Notes: generated by a model from the letters alone, not told the origin. DNA of 64,000 nt from Bog-756 sp963699085 (GCA_963699085.1 CAVOTH010000002.1:62001-126000); one strand, 5' to 3'; positions 1 through 9,940 are shown, counted from the first letter of the stretch. Numbers and translations are program-made.

Positions 1-2781
1 CAGCTCTACTCCCCCGAGGAGAAGCCGGGATTCGAGGGCGTACTCGGCCGGGATCTCACCAATCCGGTTCCATCCTGGGCCAAGCCGGTACCGCCCGGTG
101 ACGGGCGGGTGCCGGGAGTGGTGAGCTACGGCCCGGCACCGGATGGGAACACCCCGGACCCGGACCCGGGAGAGGAGTACCAGCACACCAACACGCAGCT
201 GTACGGGATCCTCCATCCGGCCAATATCGGGGTGGCGGCGCACGACATGGAGACGACCAACGCGCCCGAACCGGGCGCCGGACCGCCGAGCATGAACGGG
301 TTCGTCGCCGACTACATCAGCAGTTATCGGACGTTGCGGGGCGAGGATCCCGAGTACGAGCAGTACCGCCAGATCATGCTGGGACACACCCCGGGGCAGG
401 TCCCGGTGCTGAGCGGGATTGCCCGGGGCTTCGCCGTGTTCGACCACTGGTTCAGCGAGGTGCCCTCGCAGACGTTCCCGAACCGGTCGTTCTGGACCTC
501 GGCGTCGTCTTGCGGGCTGGTCGTCAACACACCGGCCACCGAGTGGTACTTCCACAACACGTCCGAGACCATCTTCGACCGGCTCGAGGAGCACGGGCGG
601 TCTTGGAAGGTCTACGTGCTGGAGCCGAGCCCGCTGTCCATCACCGGGGCCATCCACACTCCCCGGCTCAAGAAGTGGTTCCACCAGCGCTTCGTCCCCT
701 TCGCCGAGTTCGAACGGGACGCGGCAGCCGGAAGGCTCCCCGACTTCGCCCTGATCGAGCCCAATCTGCTGTGCGGACATGCCGACTACCACCCGCCGTT
801 CGGGGACACCTTCGTGACGGACGTCGACGTGGGTGTCGACATCGGCTCCGCGGTCGACGCCGGTGAACAGTTCCTGGCCCGTATCTACACGGCGGTTCGC
901 AACGCCCCTCGCCAGGGCACGTCCAACGTGTGGAACACCGCGCTCCTCATCGGGTGGGACGAGCCCGGCGGCACCTACGACCATGTGCCCCCCCGCGAGG
1001 TCCCACCCCCCGACGACAGCCCGGGCCAGTTGGGGTTCGACTTCGGCCGGTCGGGCTACCGGGTGCCGGCGATCCTGGTGTCGCCGTGGGTACCCGAGGA
1101 GGCGGTCGTATCCGAGGAGTACCGGCACACCTCGTTGATCGCCACGCTCCGTACGGTCTGGAGCCTCGGCGCCCCCCTCACCGCCCGTGACGCGTCGGCC
1201 CGCACTTTCCGGAGTGTGTTCTCCCTCGGATCTCCCCGGGATCCGAGCACGTGGCCGGATGTCACCGCCTTGTCGGCCATGGCCTCACCCCGCCCCTTCG
1301 ATCCCGACTCCTCGGTCAGCGGGCTCGCCCGCGTCCTCGTCCACGGCTTGGCCCACCTGGGACGGGCCCACGGTTACCGCCAGGGTTCCCGGCCCGAGAC
1401 CTACGACCCCCACGCCGATGAGCAGGAGGTCCAACTGTCCCCGTCGATGGTCGTCAGTGCCGCCCGGGCGTTCGGGGGACATTTCTTCCCCCGGTTGGTG
1501 GAGCCGGATCGAGCGGCGTCGGCAGTCCCTGCGCCGGCAGCCGAACCCGGCGTCGAGGCCACCCCGGTGGTCCAACCGATCGCCTTGGGCCTGGCCATTG
1601 AGTACTCCTATCCGACCTTCGATTCGGTGGAGGTGTCGCTGCTCTTCCGCGGACGTCGGCGGTGGAGCCACCTGTTCACCCGGGAGAGCACCGACAGGCG
1701 CTATGTCCTCGACCTCGGTCTGGTCCGCCTCGACCTCACCTTCACCGGTGACCTGTTCGACGGGACCATCACCTGGACGGTCTCCGTGGACACCCGGTCC
1801 TGGATCGACCGACCGTGGGTGGCACGCCGTGATCTGGCGCAGCGTTCCGTCATCCGGTTCGACCCGTCCATCGGGGAGATCGACGGGCGCACCGATGTCT
1901 ACCCGCCCGTCGTATTCGACCCGGTATACGGAAGCAGCCAGAACTGCAGCGGGACCGTCCTGCGCATCCACGTGGACGACGACCCCCGTGGCCTGTGCGA
2001 GGTCGGGTCCAAGGTCAAACAGCAGATGTTCCCGCAATACCCACCGTTCGTCTTCAACGTCGTGGCCGCGGTGGGGGCGTTCGAGGAGGACGGCCGCCAG
2101 GCCTACACGAACCCGGAGTCCCCGTGGTTCAACGTGTTTCTCGGCTACTACCAGCTCGATTGTCTGAAAGACCGGTGGGACCGACCGTTCGGGTTCTACT
2201 CGGCGGACGGCATCGAGTCCGAGCCGTACGCGGAGGACCTGGTGCGCCTGGGCAAGTCGGACTGGAATTATTTCTCCAACTGGGACTACGGAGTGCCCGA
2301 GAAGTACCTGCTCCCGTACCGTTCTCCCAATTCTCGGCCGGAGGACACCGTCGACGGCGGAATCGTGGACGTGGCCGGACGCGGGTGGCGGCGGGTCGAG
2401 CTGCGCAACGTGGAGGTGGCCAGCTGCTACGAGTCCGATGCCCCGTCAGCGGCGCGACTGATCTCGAACACGCCGATCACCGGGATCATCCGCAGGAGCT
2501 TCGGCTACCCGTCACCGCTCCCGGACCACCTGGTCAGCTTCGTTCCCCAGAAGCTGGACGCCATCCTGCACATGGCCTACTTCGAGGACGAGGAGAGCTA
2601 CCACACCCTGATCTTCGGGGGCACGGCCCATTCCGGTGAGGACCGCGACCTGCTCGACGCCGAGGTGGCGGCCGCGCTCACCGTCATCGCCGAACGGTAC
2701 GCCCACCGTGGCTTCGCCCCCCGGGCCTCTGTGACAGTGCCCGCCCGGTCACGTGGCAGCCGGACGGCGCCCACGACCTGA
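1..2781 (+). CDS. Phospholipase C-type phosphoesterase, 5' end missing
   Basis: The frame is open from base 1, so the GTG at 109 is not taken as the start and the gene begins before the window; 926 residues are visible. Residues about 60-430 match the bacterial phosphoesterase/phospholipase C family (acid phosphatase and PLC relatives): FPNRSFWTSA near residue 158 and WDEPGGTYDHV near 320 are family signatures, the latter supplying metal-binding residues. Members hydrolyse phosphate esters, often phospholipids, outside the cytoplasm; any signal peptide lies upstream of the window. From about residue 500 to the end is a long C-terminal region with no family I recognise. The gene converges on the following regulator gene with only 3 bases between the stop codons. 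Family call is firm; substrate is unknown. Confidence 0.85.
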   Translation, partial: QLYSPEEKPGFEGVLGRDLTNPVPSWAKPVPPGDGRVPGVVSYGPAPDGNTPDPDPGEEYQHTNTQLYGILHPANIGVAAHDMETTNAPEPGAGPPSMNGFVADYISSYRTLRGEDPEYEQYRQIMLGHTPGQVPVLSGIARGFAVFDHWFSEVPSQTFPNRSFWTSASSCGLVVNTPATEWYFHNTSETIFDRLEEHGRSWKVYVLEPSPLSITGAIHTPRLKKWFHQRFVPFAEFERDAAAGRLPDFALIEPNLLCGHADYHPPFGDTFVTDVDVGVDIGSAVDAGEQFLARIYTAVRNAPRQGTSNVWNTALLIGWDEPGGTYDHVPPREVPPPDDSPGQLGFDFGRSGYRVPAILVSPWVPEEAVVSEEYRHTSLIATLRTVWSLGAPLTARDASARTFRSVFSLGSPRDPSTWPDVTALSAMASPRPFDPDSSVSGLARVLVHGLAHLGRAHGYRQGSRPETYDPHADEQEVQLSPSMVVSAARAFGGHFFPRLVEPDRAASAVPAPAAEPGVEATPVVQPIALGLAIEYSYPTFDSVEVSLLFRGRRRWSHLFTRESTDRRYVLDLGLVRLDLTFTGDLFDGTITWTVSVDTRSWIDRPWVARRDLAQRSVIRFDPSIGEIDGRTDVYPPVVFDPVYGSSQNCSGTVLRIHVDDDPRGLCEVGSKVKQQMFPQYPPFVFNVVAAVGAFEEDGRQAYTNPESPWFNVFLGYYQLDCLKDRWDRPFGFYSADGIESEPYAEDLVRLGKSDWNYFSNWDYGVPEKYLLPYRSPNSRPEDTVDGGIVDVAGRGWRRVELRNVEVASCYESDAPSAARLISNTPITGIIRRSFGYPSPLPDHLVSFVPQKLDAILHMAYFEDEESYHTLIFGGTAHSGEDRDLLDAEVAAALTVIAERYAHRGFAPRASVTVPARSRGSRTAPTT

Positions 2782-2784
2782 TCG

Positions 2785-5700
2785 TCAGTCGGTAGGCAAG
2801 CCGCCCAGGGTTTCGAGCTGGGACCGGACGGTTACGAGCACCGGGGTGTCACGGCCCTCGGTGCACTTTGCGTACCAGTCGGCCAGTAGCGCGCGGCCTT
2901 CATCGACCCGGCCGGTGCGCTGGAGAAGTCCGGCATAGCCGGCCGCCGCCCGGGCCCCGTGTACCGGGTAGCGGAACTGTTCGGCCAACTCGAGTGAGCG
3001 CCTCCAGGCCGCCTCGGCGCGCGCCCACGGGTGGTCCTGATCGAGGAGATCGCCGGCGTCACCCGAGGTCACCTCCTCGAACAGCAACTCGGCCTGCAGC
3101 CGGAGCAAGGCCGGGTCCCACCACGGCTGACCGGTCTCCTCCGAGACGGCCAGAGCCATGTCGATGAGGCCTTGGGCCATCGACCGGTCTCCGGCGGCCC
3201 GGGCCGCCTCGGCGACCCGGGCGAGCACGTTGGTGCTCCCTCCCCGGTTACCGGTCTCGGCGGCCACCGAGCCGGCGGCCACCACGTCGGCGAGTGCGGC
3301 GTGATCGCCTTCGGCGATGACCCGTTCCGCCGCCTCCCACACCCCGCTCAGTCCGGCCCACAGGGCGAACTCCTGCTCCTCGGCCAGGTAGCGGGCTCGC
3401 GCCGCGTAGTGCAGCGTCTCGGCCGACTCCCCCCGCTCCTCGTGACCGGTGGCCAGGAAGGCCATTGCGTAGACCCGGTTGAAGGGTTGGCCGATGGAGT
3501 CGGCCAGGTCGACCGCTTCCTGGAGATGGCTGAGCCCCCGGTCGAGGTGGCCGAGGAGCAGATGCTGCCAGCCGGCGAACACGTGGGCCGCCACCCCCTG
3601 GTCGGTCCCGAAGCGCTTGCCCAGCACCATATGGCGGCCCGGGTGGTAGACGGCCAGGGCCCGGGTGGCCTGTTCGAGCGACTCGGTCGGTCGACCCTGC
3701 CAGCTGCGGGCCAGACTGAGCTGGACCCGGCCCAACACCTCCAGGAGGTCGTCCTGCATCGTCGCGGCGATGCCGAGCACCCGCTCGGCGAGCTCCGCGC
3801 CCAGGGTGATCTCCCCACGGTTGATGTAGAAGACGGCCAGGCCGGCCAGTGTCTGGCCCACCCGCTGGTCGTTGCCGAGCAGTTCGCACAGCTCGCGGGC
3901 GCGGTCGTAGGCGGCGGCGAGGTCGGGATCGGAGTAGCTGCGGGTGGCGATCGACGAACCGAGGGCCAGCTGCATCTCCACCTCGAGCTCACGGGCCTCG
4001 GTGATGTCGGTGAGCTCCCGGGCCAGGGCGATCCCCTGTCGGAGGAAGGCGATCGACTCCCGGTGACCGGAGCGCTCGGCTGCCTTGCGGGCGGCCAGCT
4101 GGTAGTGGGTGGCCGCTTCGCGGGGCAACCCGGCCGCTTCGAAGTGGCGGGCCACGACCTCGAACGCCGTCGATGCGCCTTCGGCGATCTGCCCGTCCAT
4201 CACCCGGGCCACCCGCTCATGGATGGTTCGCCGGTTCTTCCGCAGCAGAGATTCGTAGGTGACCTCCTGGACCAGTGCGTGCTTGAACTGGAATTCGCCG
4301 GCGCGGTGGGCGGAGTCGTCGAGGATGAGGCCACTGGCCACCACCCGGGCCAGGAACGGAGTGAGGAGCTCGGGATCCATACCCGAAACCGTCACCAGCA
4401 GGTCGAGCGAGAATTCGCGTCCCAGTACGGCGGCGAGCTGCGCCACCGCCTTGGCCGGGCCCAACCCGTCCAGTCTGGCCAGCACCGACGCCTGGAGGGT
4501 TTCGGGGATCTCCAGGTCCATGAGCGGTGACACCAGGTCCCACGAGTCGGTACCGCTCACCAGGAGCCCCGACTCCAGCACCGAACGCCCGACTTCCTCG
4601 ACATAGAGCGGGATCCCGGCGGACGAGACCACGATGCTGTCGACGACCTGTTCGGGCATCCGGCGCCCGTCGCCCAGGGTCTCGATCAGTGCCCGCACGT
4701 CGGCGTCGTCCAGCGGCTCGAGCGCCAGGTCGGTGACGGAGCCGCGGTCGTTCCACTTCGCCACGAACTCCGGTCGGGCGGTCAGCAGTACCAGGACCGG
4801 CGACCGGGCGATCCGCTGGACCAGTCGGTCGATGACATCGAGCGTGGTGGGGTCGCACCAGTGGAGGTCCTCGATGCACAGGACGACCGGTCGCCGCCGG
4901 CTGAACCCCACCACCCAGGCCACCATGAGCTCGGTGGTGCGCTCGAGGCGCAGCTCGCGGCTGATCGGCAACGCCGGCAGACCCGGAACGCCCAACAGTG
5001 TGGCGACGAGTTCGTCGTTGTCGTCCACATTCTCACCGGCTTCATCGAGCACCGCCTGGATCCGTTCCAGGCGCCATGCCGGATCGGTGTCGGTGTGGAA
5101 CTCCAGGGCGTCCTCCATCATCTCGATCACGGGGCGGAGGACGCTCATCCGGGTATAGGCGGAGCACGAGCTCTCCATCCAGAGCGGGTCGTCGGCCTCC
5201 GCCAGGTCGCGGAACTGGAGTGCCAGGCGGGACTTGCCCACACCGGGATCCCCGGAGATGAGGACGGTACCGCCGTGGCCGGCCCGGGCCTGGTTCCACA
5301 GGCGGGTGAGCACGTGGAGCTCGTCGTCGCGGCCGATCAGCGGTCCGCTGCGGTGGAGTGACCATCCGGTCCTCGCCCGGAACCCGGTCGATCCGTCGAC
5401 CCGGAATCCTTCGACCGGCTCGGTGACGCCGCGCAGCCGAAGCTGCCCGAGCGGAGTGACGTTGAACACGTCCTCGACCGAGGCGAGGGCGGCGGCGCTG
5501 GCCACGACCGTGCCCGGCTCGGCCAGCGCCTGCAGCCGGGCCGCCACGTTGACGGTCTCGCCGACGGCCATGGTGGCCGGCCGGTCGGCTCCACCCAGCA
5601 CGCCGACGACCACCGGCCCGCTGTGCACACCGACCCGGATGACCAGACGTCGGCTCTCTTCGAGGCGACCGACGGCGCCGACGATATTGAGCGCGGCGGT

Positions 5701-6060
5701 CAGGGCCAGGGCGGCGTCGTCCTCGTGGGCCTGGGGCCATCCGAACCGGAACAGGATGCCGTCGCCGCTGTAGCCCTCGACGTCCCCGCCCAGTTCACGG
5801 ACGATGGTCACCGCCTGCTGCTGGTAGGCCTGGATCAGGTCGCTGTACTCCTCGGCATCGGTGGTCGACGAGAGCTCGGTCGAGCCGACCAGGTCGCAGA
5901 AGACAACGGTGATGTGGCGGAGTTCGGTGCTGAGGGCCTGGCCGATCGACTCTTCGAGGGCCCCCGACATCTCGATGCCGGTGACCGGCTGCCCGCAGGC
6001 GGGGCAGAACCGGGCGCCGTCGGGCAGGAACCCGGTGCAGGACGAGCAGTGACCGGTCAT
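2785..6060 (-). CDS. Zinc-ribbon / class III nucleotidyl cyclase / AAA ATPase / TPR regulator
   Basis: A 1091-residue multidomain signalling protein. A zinc ribbon (C5, C8, C19, C22) is followed by a class III cyclase domain at about 46-230, with metal-binding aspartates in VVFCDLVGST (D56) and GYSGDG (D100). Next is an AAA/NB-ARC-like ATPase with Walker A GDPGVGKS near 270-277 and Walker B VVLCIEDLHW near 365, then a long helical region rich in TPR-like repeats. This architecture is common in actinobacteria; output is inferred to be cAMP or protein-protein signalling. The frame stays open upstream to 6720, but that part is the antisense shadow of the preceding gene. I chose ATG 6060 because its ATGA overlaps the upstream stop, implying translational coupling; ATG 6066 is an alternative. 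Confidence 0.85.
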   Translation of the reverse strand: MTGHCSSCTGFLPDGARFCPACGQPVTGIEMSGALEESIGQALSTELRHITVVFCDLVGSTELSSTTDAEEYSDLIQAYQQQAVTIVRELGGDVEGYSGDGILFRFGWPQAHEDDAALALTAALNIVGAVGRLEESRRLVIRVGVHSGPVVVGVLGGADRPATMAVGETVNVAARLQALAEPGTVVASAAALASVEDVFNVTPLGQLRLRGVTEPVEGFRVDGSTGFRARTGWSLHRSGPLIGRDDELHVLTRLWNQARAGHGGTVLISGDPGVGKSRLALQFRDLAEADDPLWMESSCSAYTRMSVLRPVIEMMEDALEFHTDTDPAWRLERIQAVLDEAGENVDDNDELVATLLGVPGLPALPISRELRLERTTELMVAWVVGFSRRRPVVLCIEDLHWCDPTTLDVIDRLVQRIARSPVLVLLTARPEFVAKWNDRGSVTDLALEPLDDADVRALIETLGDGRRMPEQVVDSIVVSSAGIPLYVEEVGRSVLESGLLVSGTDSWDLVSPLMDLEIPETLQASVLARLDGLGPAKAVAQLAAVLGREFSLDLLVTVSGMDPELLTPFLARVVASGLILDDSAHRAGEFQFKHALVQEVTYESLLRKNRRTIHERVARVMDGQIAEGASTAFEVVARHFEAAGLPREAATHYQLAARKAAERSGHRESIAFLRQGIALARELTDITEARELEVEMQLALGSSIATRSYSDPDLAAAYDRARELCELLGNDQRVGQTLAGLAVFYINRGEITLGAELAERVLGIAATMQDDLLEVLGRVQLSLARSWQGRPTESLEQATRALAVYHPGRHMVLGKRFGTDQGVAAHVFAGWQHLLLGHLDRGLSHLQEAVDLADSIGQPFNRVYAMAFLATGHEERGESAETLHYAARARYLAEEQEFALWAGLSGVWEAAERVIAEGDHAALADVVAAGSVAAETGNRGGSTNVLARVAEAARAAGDRSMAQGLIDMALAVSEETGQPWWDPALLRLQAELLFEEVTSGDAGDLLDQDHPWARAEAAWRRSLELAEQFRYPVHGARAAAGYAGLLQRTGRVDEGRALLADWYAKCTEGRDTPVLVTVRSQLETLGGLPTD

Positions 6061-6947
6061 CGCCATGGGACGGCGTCCCCAATCCGGGAGAGCGTCCGGG
6101 AAAGCGGCCGGGGGCGCCGCCCCAGACAGCCATCCATCGACCGGTGGACGAAGTGGGGAAGGGGATGGCTCCCGTCGCCGAGGAGCTGGTCGGCCACCGC
6201 CTCGACGCCGTCGAGCACCGCGTCCATGTCGTCTCCGGCCAGTCCGGCGAAGACCCGACCGGTCGGGCCCCTGCCGCAGGGGGCGGTACCGACGGGCGTA
6301 TAGGTGTGCACGGTGATCCAGCGGGCCAGTCCCACCTGGGCCGGTGTCAGCCGGAGCCGGTGGGTGGATGCGGCGAGCCGGTAGTAGCCGAGGTGGGCCG
6401 CCTCCTGACGGCGGATCGGTTCGGTGACGGTACGCACCAGTGCATCCTCGCCGAACGAGGCGAAGTGGGCTCCGAGGTGGCGATAGCAGTCGTAGGTCAT
6501 GTGCTCGTGCATCGCCCCACGCGACAGGTAGATCAGTTTGAGGACGTCCTGGAACCAACCGCTGGCGGACAGGGCGCCGAAGATCCGGAAGGAGAACCTC
6601 GGTCGGGCCGGGTCCGGGGCCACGGACGAGGCCGGAACCCCGTCGCTGGACGGAGCCAGCCCGAGCTGGGCGCGGAGCGCGTCGAACACCCTGGCGTGGG
6701 CCAACTCCTGTGTCGACCACGCCGACAGGAACCGGAGATCCTGGTCGTCGAGGTCGGGGAGCAGTGTGGTGATCTCGGCGACATTCTGGGGGACGGCGCC
6801 TTCGACGGTGGCGATGTAGGCGAAGATCTCATCGAAGCGCTCGACCAGTGGCTCCGGATCACGCACGGTCAGGTCGACGGCGTCGAGCGCCAGTGGGGGA
6901 TCCTCTTCGATACGCACGACCCTGGCCGCCAACGTCAGCTGCTGCAC
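6057..6947 (-). CDS. Ferritin-like di-iron protein, role unknown
   Basis: A 296-residue, mainly helical protein with two ExxH-type motifs, TQELAHARVF near residue 82 and RRQEAAHLGYY in the second half, plus further glutamates (MHEHM) expected in a four-helix di-iron centre of the ferritin/R2/acyl-ACP desaturase superfamily. The sequence does not say whether it is an oxygenase, desaturase or aldehyde-oxidising enzyme. A GAGGG ribosome site precedes ATG 6947. Its stop overlaps the ATG of the cyclase/AAA regulator, so the two are probably made together. A second di-iron protein lies at 10150-11259, near a desaturase and WS/DGAT, which suggests lipid chemistry; that link is inference. Confidence 0.6.
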   Translation of the reverse strand: MQQLTLAARVVRIEEDPPLALDAVDLTVRDPEPLVERFDEIFAYIATVEGAVPQNVAEITTLLPDLDDQDLRFLSAWSTQELAHARVFDALRAQLGLAPSSDGVPASSVAPDPARPRFSFRIFGALSASGWFQDVLKLIYLSRGAMHEHMTYDCYRHLGAHFASFGEDALVRTVTEPIRRQEAAHLGYYRLAASTHRLRLTPAQVGLARWITVHTYTPVGTAPCGRGPTGRVFAGLAGDDMDAVLDGVEAVADQLLGDGSHPLPHFVHRSMDGCLGRRPRPLSRTLSRIGDAVPWR

Positions 6948-7025
6948 CCTCGCGCCTCCGCTCCGACAGGTTTTGGCTCCGCATCGTAGCTTCAGCGACT
7001 TCTGGTCGCATGAGTGGACCCGTGG

Positions 7026-8528
7026 TCAGGCGTGCACGGGTATCGGTGCCTCCGTGGTGCCGGTCGGTCCGGCCAGCTGCCTCAGGTTCCCCTTGGCGAA
7101 CACCAGGCCGGCAGCGATGGCACCCACCACGAAGAAGCCGGACGACCACAGGAAGGCCGTCGTGTAGCTGTGCAGAGCCGCCGCCCGCAGGTTCATCGGT
7201 GTGGGCATCCGACCGACCAGGTAGGCGGTGGCCGCACCAGCGGCCAACGTGTTCAACAGAGCGGTCCCGATCGACCCACCGACCTGTTGGCTGGTGTTCA
7301 GTGTGGCCGACCCCACGCCGGCGTCGGATGGCAGGAGGCCCAGGGTCCCGGTGCTGAACGACGGGGCGAGGCTGAGTCCGAAGCCCAGCCCGAGCAGGAC
7401 CAGAAAGGGGAACACGTGGGCGGTATACGAACTGTGGAGGCTGACCCGGTGGAGGGCGAACATGGCTACGGCGTCGATGCCGAGGCCGATCGGAACGATG
7501 ATCTTGGGCCCCACTTTGGGCAGGAGGACCCGGTTGGACACCTGGGCCGTGGCGGCCAGGGCGATGACCATCGGCAAGAAGGCGAACCCCGTCTTCACCG
7601 GGCTGAACCCGAGGGTGCCCTGCAGGTAGTAGGTGAGGAAGAGGAAGACGCCGAAGATCCCGATGCTGGCGAAGAGCATGGCCAGCAGTGAGCCGCCGCG
7701 GGTCCGGTTGCGCACCACCCGGGGTGGCAGCAGCGGGTGTCGGACCCGGGTCTCGAGTACGGCGAAGACGCACAGAATTGCCACCCCGACCATCAGGAAG
7801 GCGATCGTGTACGGGTCGGACCACGAAGTTGTCTCGGCGTGGGAGAGACCGAAGACGATGCTGAACAGTCCCGCGGTGACGAGGATCACCCCGGGGATGT
7901 CGAGCGGGTCGGTGTCGGCCGCCCGGTCGTTCTTGAGCCACATCAACGCGCCGGTGGCGGCGATGGCGGCGAAGGCCAGGTTGACGAAGAGGGTCCATCG
8001 CCACGAGGCGTACGAGGTGAGTATGCCGCCGAGCAACAGGCCCAACGCGCCGCCGGCCCCGGCGATGGCCCCGTAGATGGCGAACGCCTTGTTGCGTTCG
8101 GACGGGTCGGCGAAGGTGGTGGCCAACAGAGCCAGTACCGATGGTGCCAACAGTGCGCCGAACGCTCCTTGGATCGAGCGGGCCACGACCAGCATCGGGA
8201 ACCCGGTCGAGGCGCCACCCAGGGCGGAGGCAAAGGCGAATCCGACCAGGCCGATCAGCAGCGCCCTCTTGCGGCCGACGATGTCTCCGATACGACCACC
8301 GAGGAGAAGGAGGCTGCCGAAGGCCAGGGAGTAGGCCGTGACCACCCACTGCCGGTCGGCGTTGGAGAAGTGCAGTGAACGCTGGGCCGTCGGGAGGGCG
8401 ATGTTGACGATGGTGTTGTCCAGGATGACCATCAGCTGGGCGATGCCCAGCACCGCCAGGATCCACCACCGCCGTACGTGGTTCTTGTCCCTGTCGGACA
8501 GTTCCTCCTGCATCGGCGCCTGGGTCAT
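7026..8528 (-). CDS. MFS exporter, DHA2 (14-helix) family
   Basis: A 500-residue polytopic membrane protein. ILDNTIVNIALPTAQ after the first helix, the GRIGDIVGRK loop, and a length that accommodates 14 helices are typical of the DHA2/EmrB-QacA drug:proton antiporters. The frame is open to 8717, but the upstream residues are Arg/Pro-rich non-membrane sequence and ATG 8528 has GGAG about 9 bases ahead, so the shorter start is chosen. It sits alone between two lipid-related genes on the same strand, with no adjacent regulator. Efflux of a hydrophobic compound is the family role; the substrate cannot be read from sequence. Confidence 0.88.
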   Translation of the reverse strand: MTQAPMQEELSDRDKNHVRRWWILAVLGIAQLMVILDNTIVNIALPTAQRSLHFSNADRQWVVTAYSLAFGSLLLLGGRIGDIVGRKRALLIGLVGFAFASALGGASTGFPMLVVARSIQGAFGALLAPSVLALLATTFADPSERNKAFAIYGAIAGAGGALGLLLGGILTSYASWRWTLFVNLAFAAIAATGALMWLKNDRAADTDPLDIPGVILVTAGLFSIVFGLSHAETTSWSDPYTIAFLMVGVAILCVFAVLETRVRHPLLPPRVVRNRTRGGSLLAMLFASIGIFGVFLFLTYYLQGTLGFSPVKTGFAFLPMVIALAATAQVSNRVLLPKVGPKIIVPIGLGIDAVAMFALHRVSLHSSYTAHVFPFLVLLGLGFGLSLAPSFSTGTLGLLPSDAGVGSATLNTSQQVGGSIGTALLNTLAAGAATAYLVGRMPTPMNLRAAALHSYTTAFLWSSGFFVVGAIAAGLVFAKGNLRQLAGPTGTTEAPIPVHA

Positions 8529-8632
8529 CGGGGTCTCCGTCGAACTCGGAAGGTGCGCACGGCGTCCCCCATCCGACCGCTCCTGGTCCAACCCCGCGTC
8601 GTCGGGGCTATTCCCGGATTGCCTTTCGGCGT

Positions 8633-9682
8633 TCAGTCGGATGATGCGGCAGTGGCGGCCAGCCGGCCGGCGCCCACGGCCCGGAGGTGCCGGAGCACAT
8701 CCCGGTAGGCGTGCCACGGAGTCTGCTCGGTGTAGACGACCCCGTATTCGGCGCAGAACGGACGGACCACGGCTCGGGCCCGCCGGAGGTTGGCCCGGGG
8801 CATGGTCGGAAAGAGGTGGTGCTCTATCTGGCTGTCCAGCCCCCCGAACAGGTAGCCGGTGAAGCGCGGTCCCGACAGGTTGCGCGAGGTCAGCACCTGG
8901 CGCCGGAGGAAGCCGAGCTCCTCACCGGCTATGGGGGAGGGCATGCCCACATGGTTGATCAGGAAGCTGGCACCCAGGTAGAAGCCGAACAGGGCCTGGG
9001 TGAGAACTACGAACAGCGCGGCACGCAGGGGCGGCAGGACCAGGAACGGTGCCACGAAGAACAGGCCGGCGTGAGCCACGAGCAACCCGGCTTCGATCAG
9101 CGCCGGCCGGTCGCGCCGGCGGAGGAGGGCGATGATGCTGGCGATGTGCAGGTTGACCGCCTCGAGGAAGAGGAGGGGCACCACCGTGACCTGCTGGGTG
9201 CGGGCCATGCGCCGGCCGAATCGCCCCCGCACATCGACCTGACGCGGTGTGTAGACGAGGGCACCGGCCACGATGTCCGGGTCCTTGCCGTCGTCGTTGG
9301 TCTGGGCGTGGTGCCGGGTGTGCTTGGTGAGCCACCAGCCGAAACTGAATCCGCTCAGCAGGTTGGCCAGCAGCAGGCCAAGGGCGTCGTTCCCGCGGCG
9401 ACGGGCCCATACCTGGCGATGGCCGGCGTCGTGACCGATGAAGCTGATCTGAGCCATGACGAACGCCATGGCCACCGCGACCACGAGACTCCACCAGCTG
9501 TTGCGGAGGACCACGACCACCGCGGCCAGCAGGACGAGGGCCCCGATCGTGACCGGGATGCTCACCGCGTAGTAGCCACCCCGTCGCCGGAAGAGTCCAT
9601 CGGCGCGCACTCTGCGGGACAACTCGGCGAAATCGGCGCGGGATGAGGTCGCCATCAGGGGTACGGCAGGTGGGGTCTGCAT
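8633..9682 (-). CDS. Membrane fatty-acid desaturase
   Basis: A 349-residue integral membrane desaturase with all three histidine boxes: HDAGH (84-88), HTRHH (121-125) and QIEHH (285-289). The Q in the third box is characteristic of front-end/acyl-lipid desaturases. Hydrophobic spans at about 40-80, 100-118 and 195-240 fit the usual four-helix topology that places the di-iron site on the cytosolic face. It introduces a double bond into an acyl chain using O2 and an electron donor; no ferredoxin or reductase gene is adjacent. The ATG at 9682 is used; an internal ATG at 9655 is possible. Nearby di-iron proteins and WS/DGAT support a role in tailoring membrane or storage lipids. Confidence 0.88.
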   Translation of the reverse strand: MQTPPAVPLMATSSRADFAELSRRVRADGLFRRRGGYYAVSIPVTIGALVLLAAVVVVLRNSWWSLVVAVAMAFVMAQISFIGHDAGHRQVWARRRGNDALGLLLANLLSGFSFGWWLTKHTRHHAQTNDDGKDPDIVAGALVYTPRQVDVRGRFGRRMARTQQVTVVPLLFLEAVNLHIASIIALLRRRDRPALIEAGLLVAHAGLFFVAPFLVLPPLRAALFVVLTQALFGFYLGASFLINHVGMPSPIAGEELGFLRRQVLTSRNLSGPRFTGYLFGGLDSQIEHHLFPTMPRANLRRARAVVRPFCAEYGVVYTEQTPWHAYRDVLRHLRAVGAGRLAATAASSD

Positions 9683-9764
9683 GCGTCTTTCGGTGGGATG
9701 CGGAATGGTGGCCGGCCTACGGTCGGGTCGGTTGGAGGAGAGAGCTCGGATCGATCATGACGAT

Positions 9765-9786
9765 GGAGGCCGTTCGGGTGGCCTCC
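9765..9786 (-). terminator. Hairpin below the small basic-protein gene
   Basis: A 7-bp perfect stem, GGAGGCC (9765-9771) pairing with GGCCTCC (9780-9786), closes an 8-base loop. It lies 40 bases past the stop of the 37-residue gene in its direction of transcription. There is no clear T tract, so it is only terminator-like. Confidence 0.35.
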
Positions 9787-9826
9787 CGGGTCATCCGGTC
9801 GAAGTGGCGAGGTCAGCCTGTTCCAC

Positions 9827-9940
9827 TCAGCGGACGAGCGGCTTGGGGCCAGTCTCCTTATCCTTCTTGGCCTGGCGCTTCTCTTTGAGCGTCTTGCCGG
9901 ACTTCTTGGAGGTGTTCTTGCGGGGAGACTTGTCGGACAT
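9827..9940 (-). CDS. Very small lysine-rich basic protein
   Basis: A 37-residue protein beginning MSDKSPRKNTSKKSGKTL, with about one third Lys/Arg, no hydrophobic segment and no cysteine. An excellent AAGGGGG ribosome site sits 6 bases ahead of ATG 9940; the longer open frame to 10162 lacks one. Short, highly basic proteins of this kind recur in actinobacterial genomes without assigned function; nucleic-acid or ribosome association is only a guess from charge. It stands alone between the desaturase and the divergent di-iron gene. Confidence 0.65.
   Translation of the reverse strand: MSDKSPRKNTSKKSGKTLKEKRQAKKDKETGPKPLVR

Noticed and set aside
6060..6720. N-terminal extension of the cyclase/AAA regulator to 6720
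   Set aside because: These residues are Arg/Pro/Gly-rich and antisense-like, read out of frame with the di-iron gene on the same strand; the zinc-ribbon ATG with ATGA overlap is the real start.
9643..9888. An 81-codon plus-strand frame over the desaturase start and the following gap
   Set aside because: No ribosome site, it overlaps a coding region and a hairpin, and its composition is unlike the window's genes.
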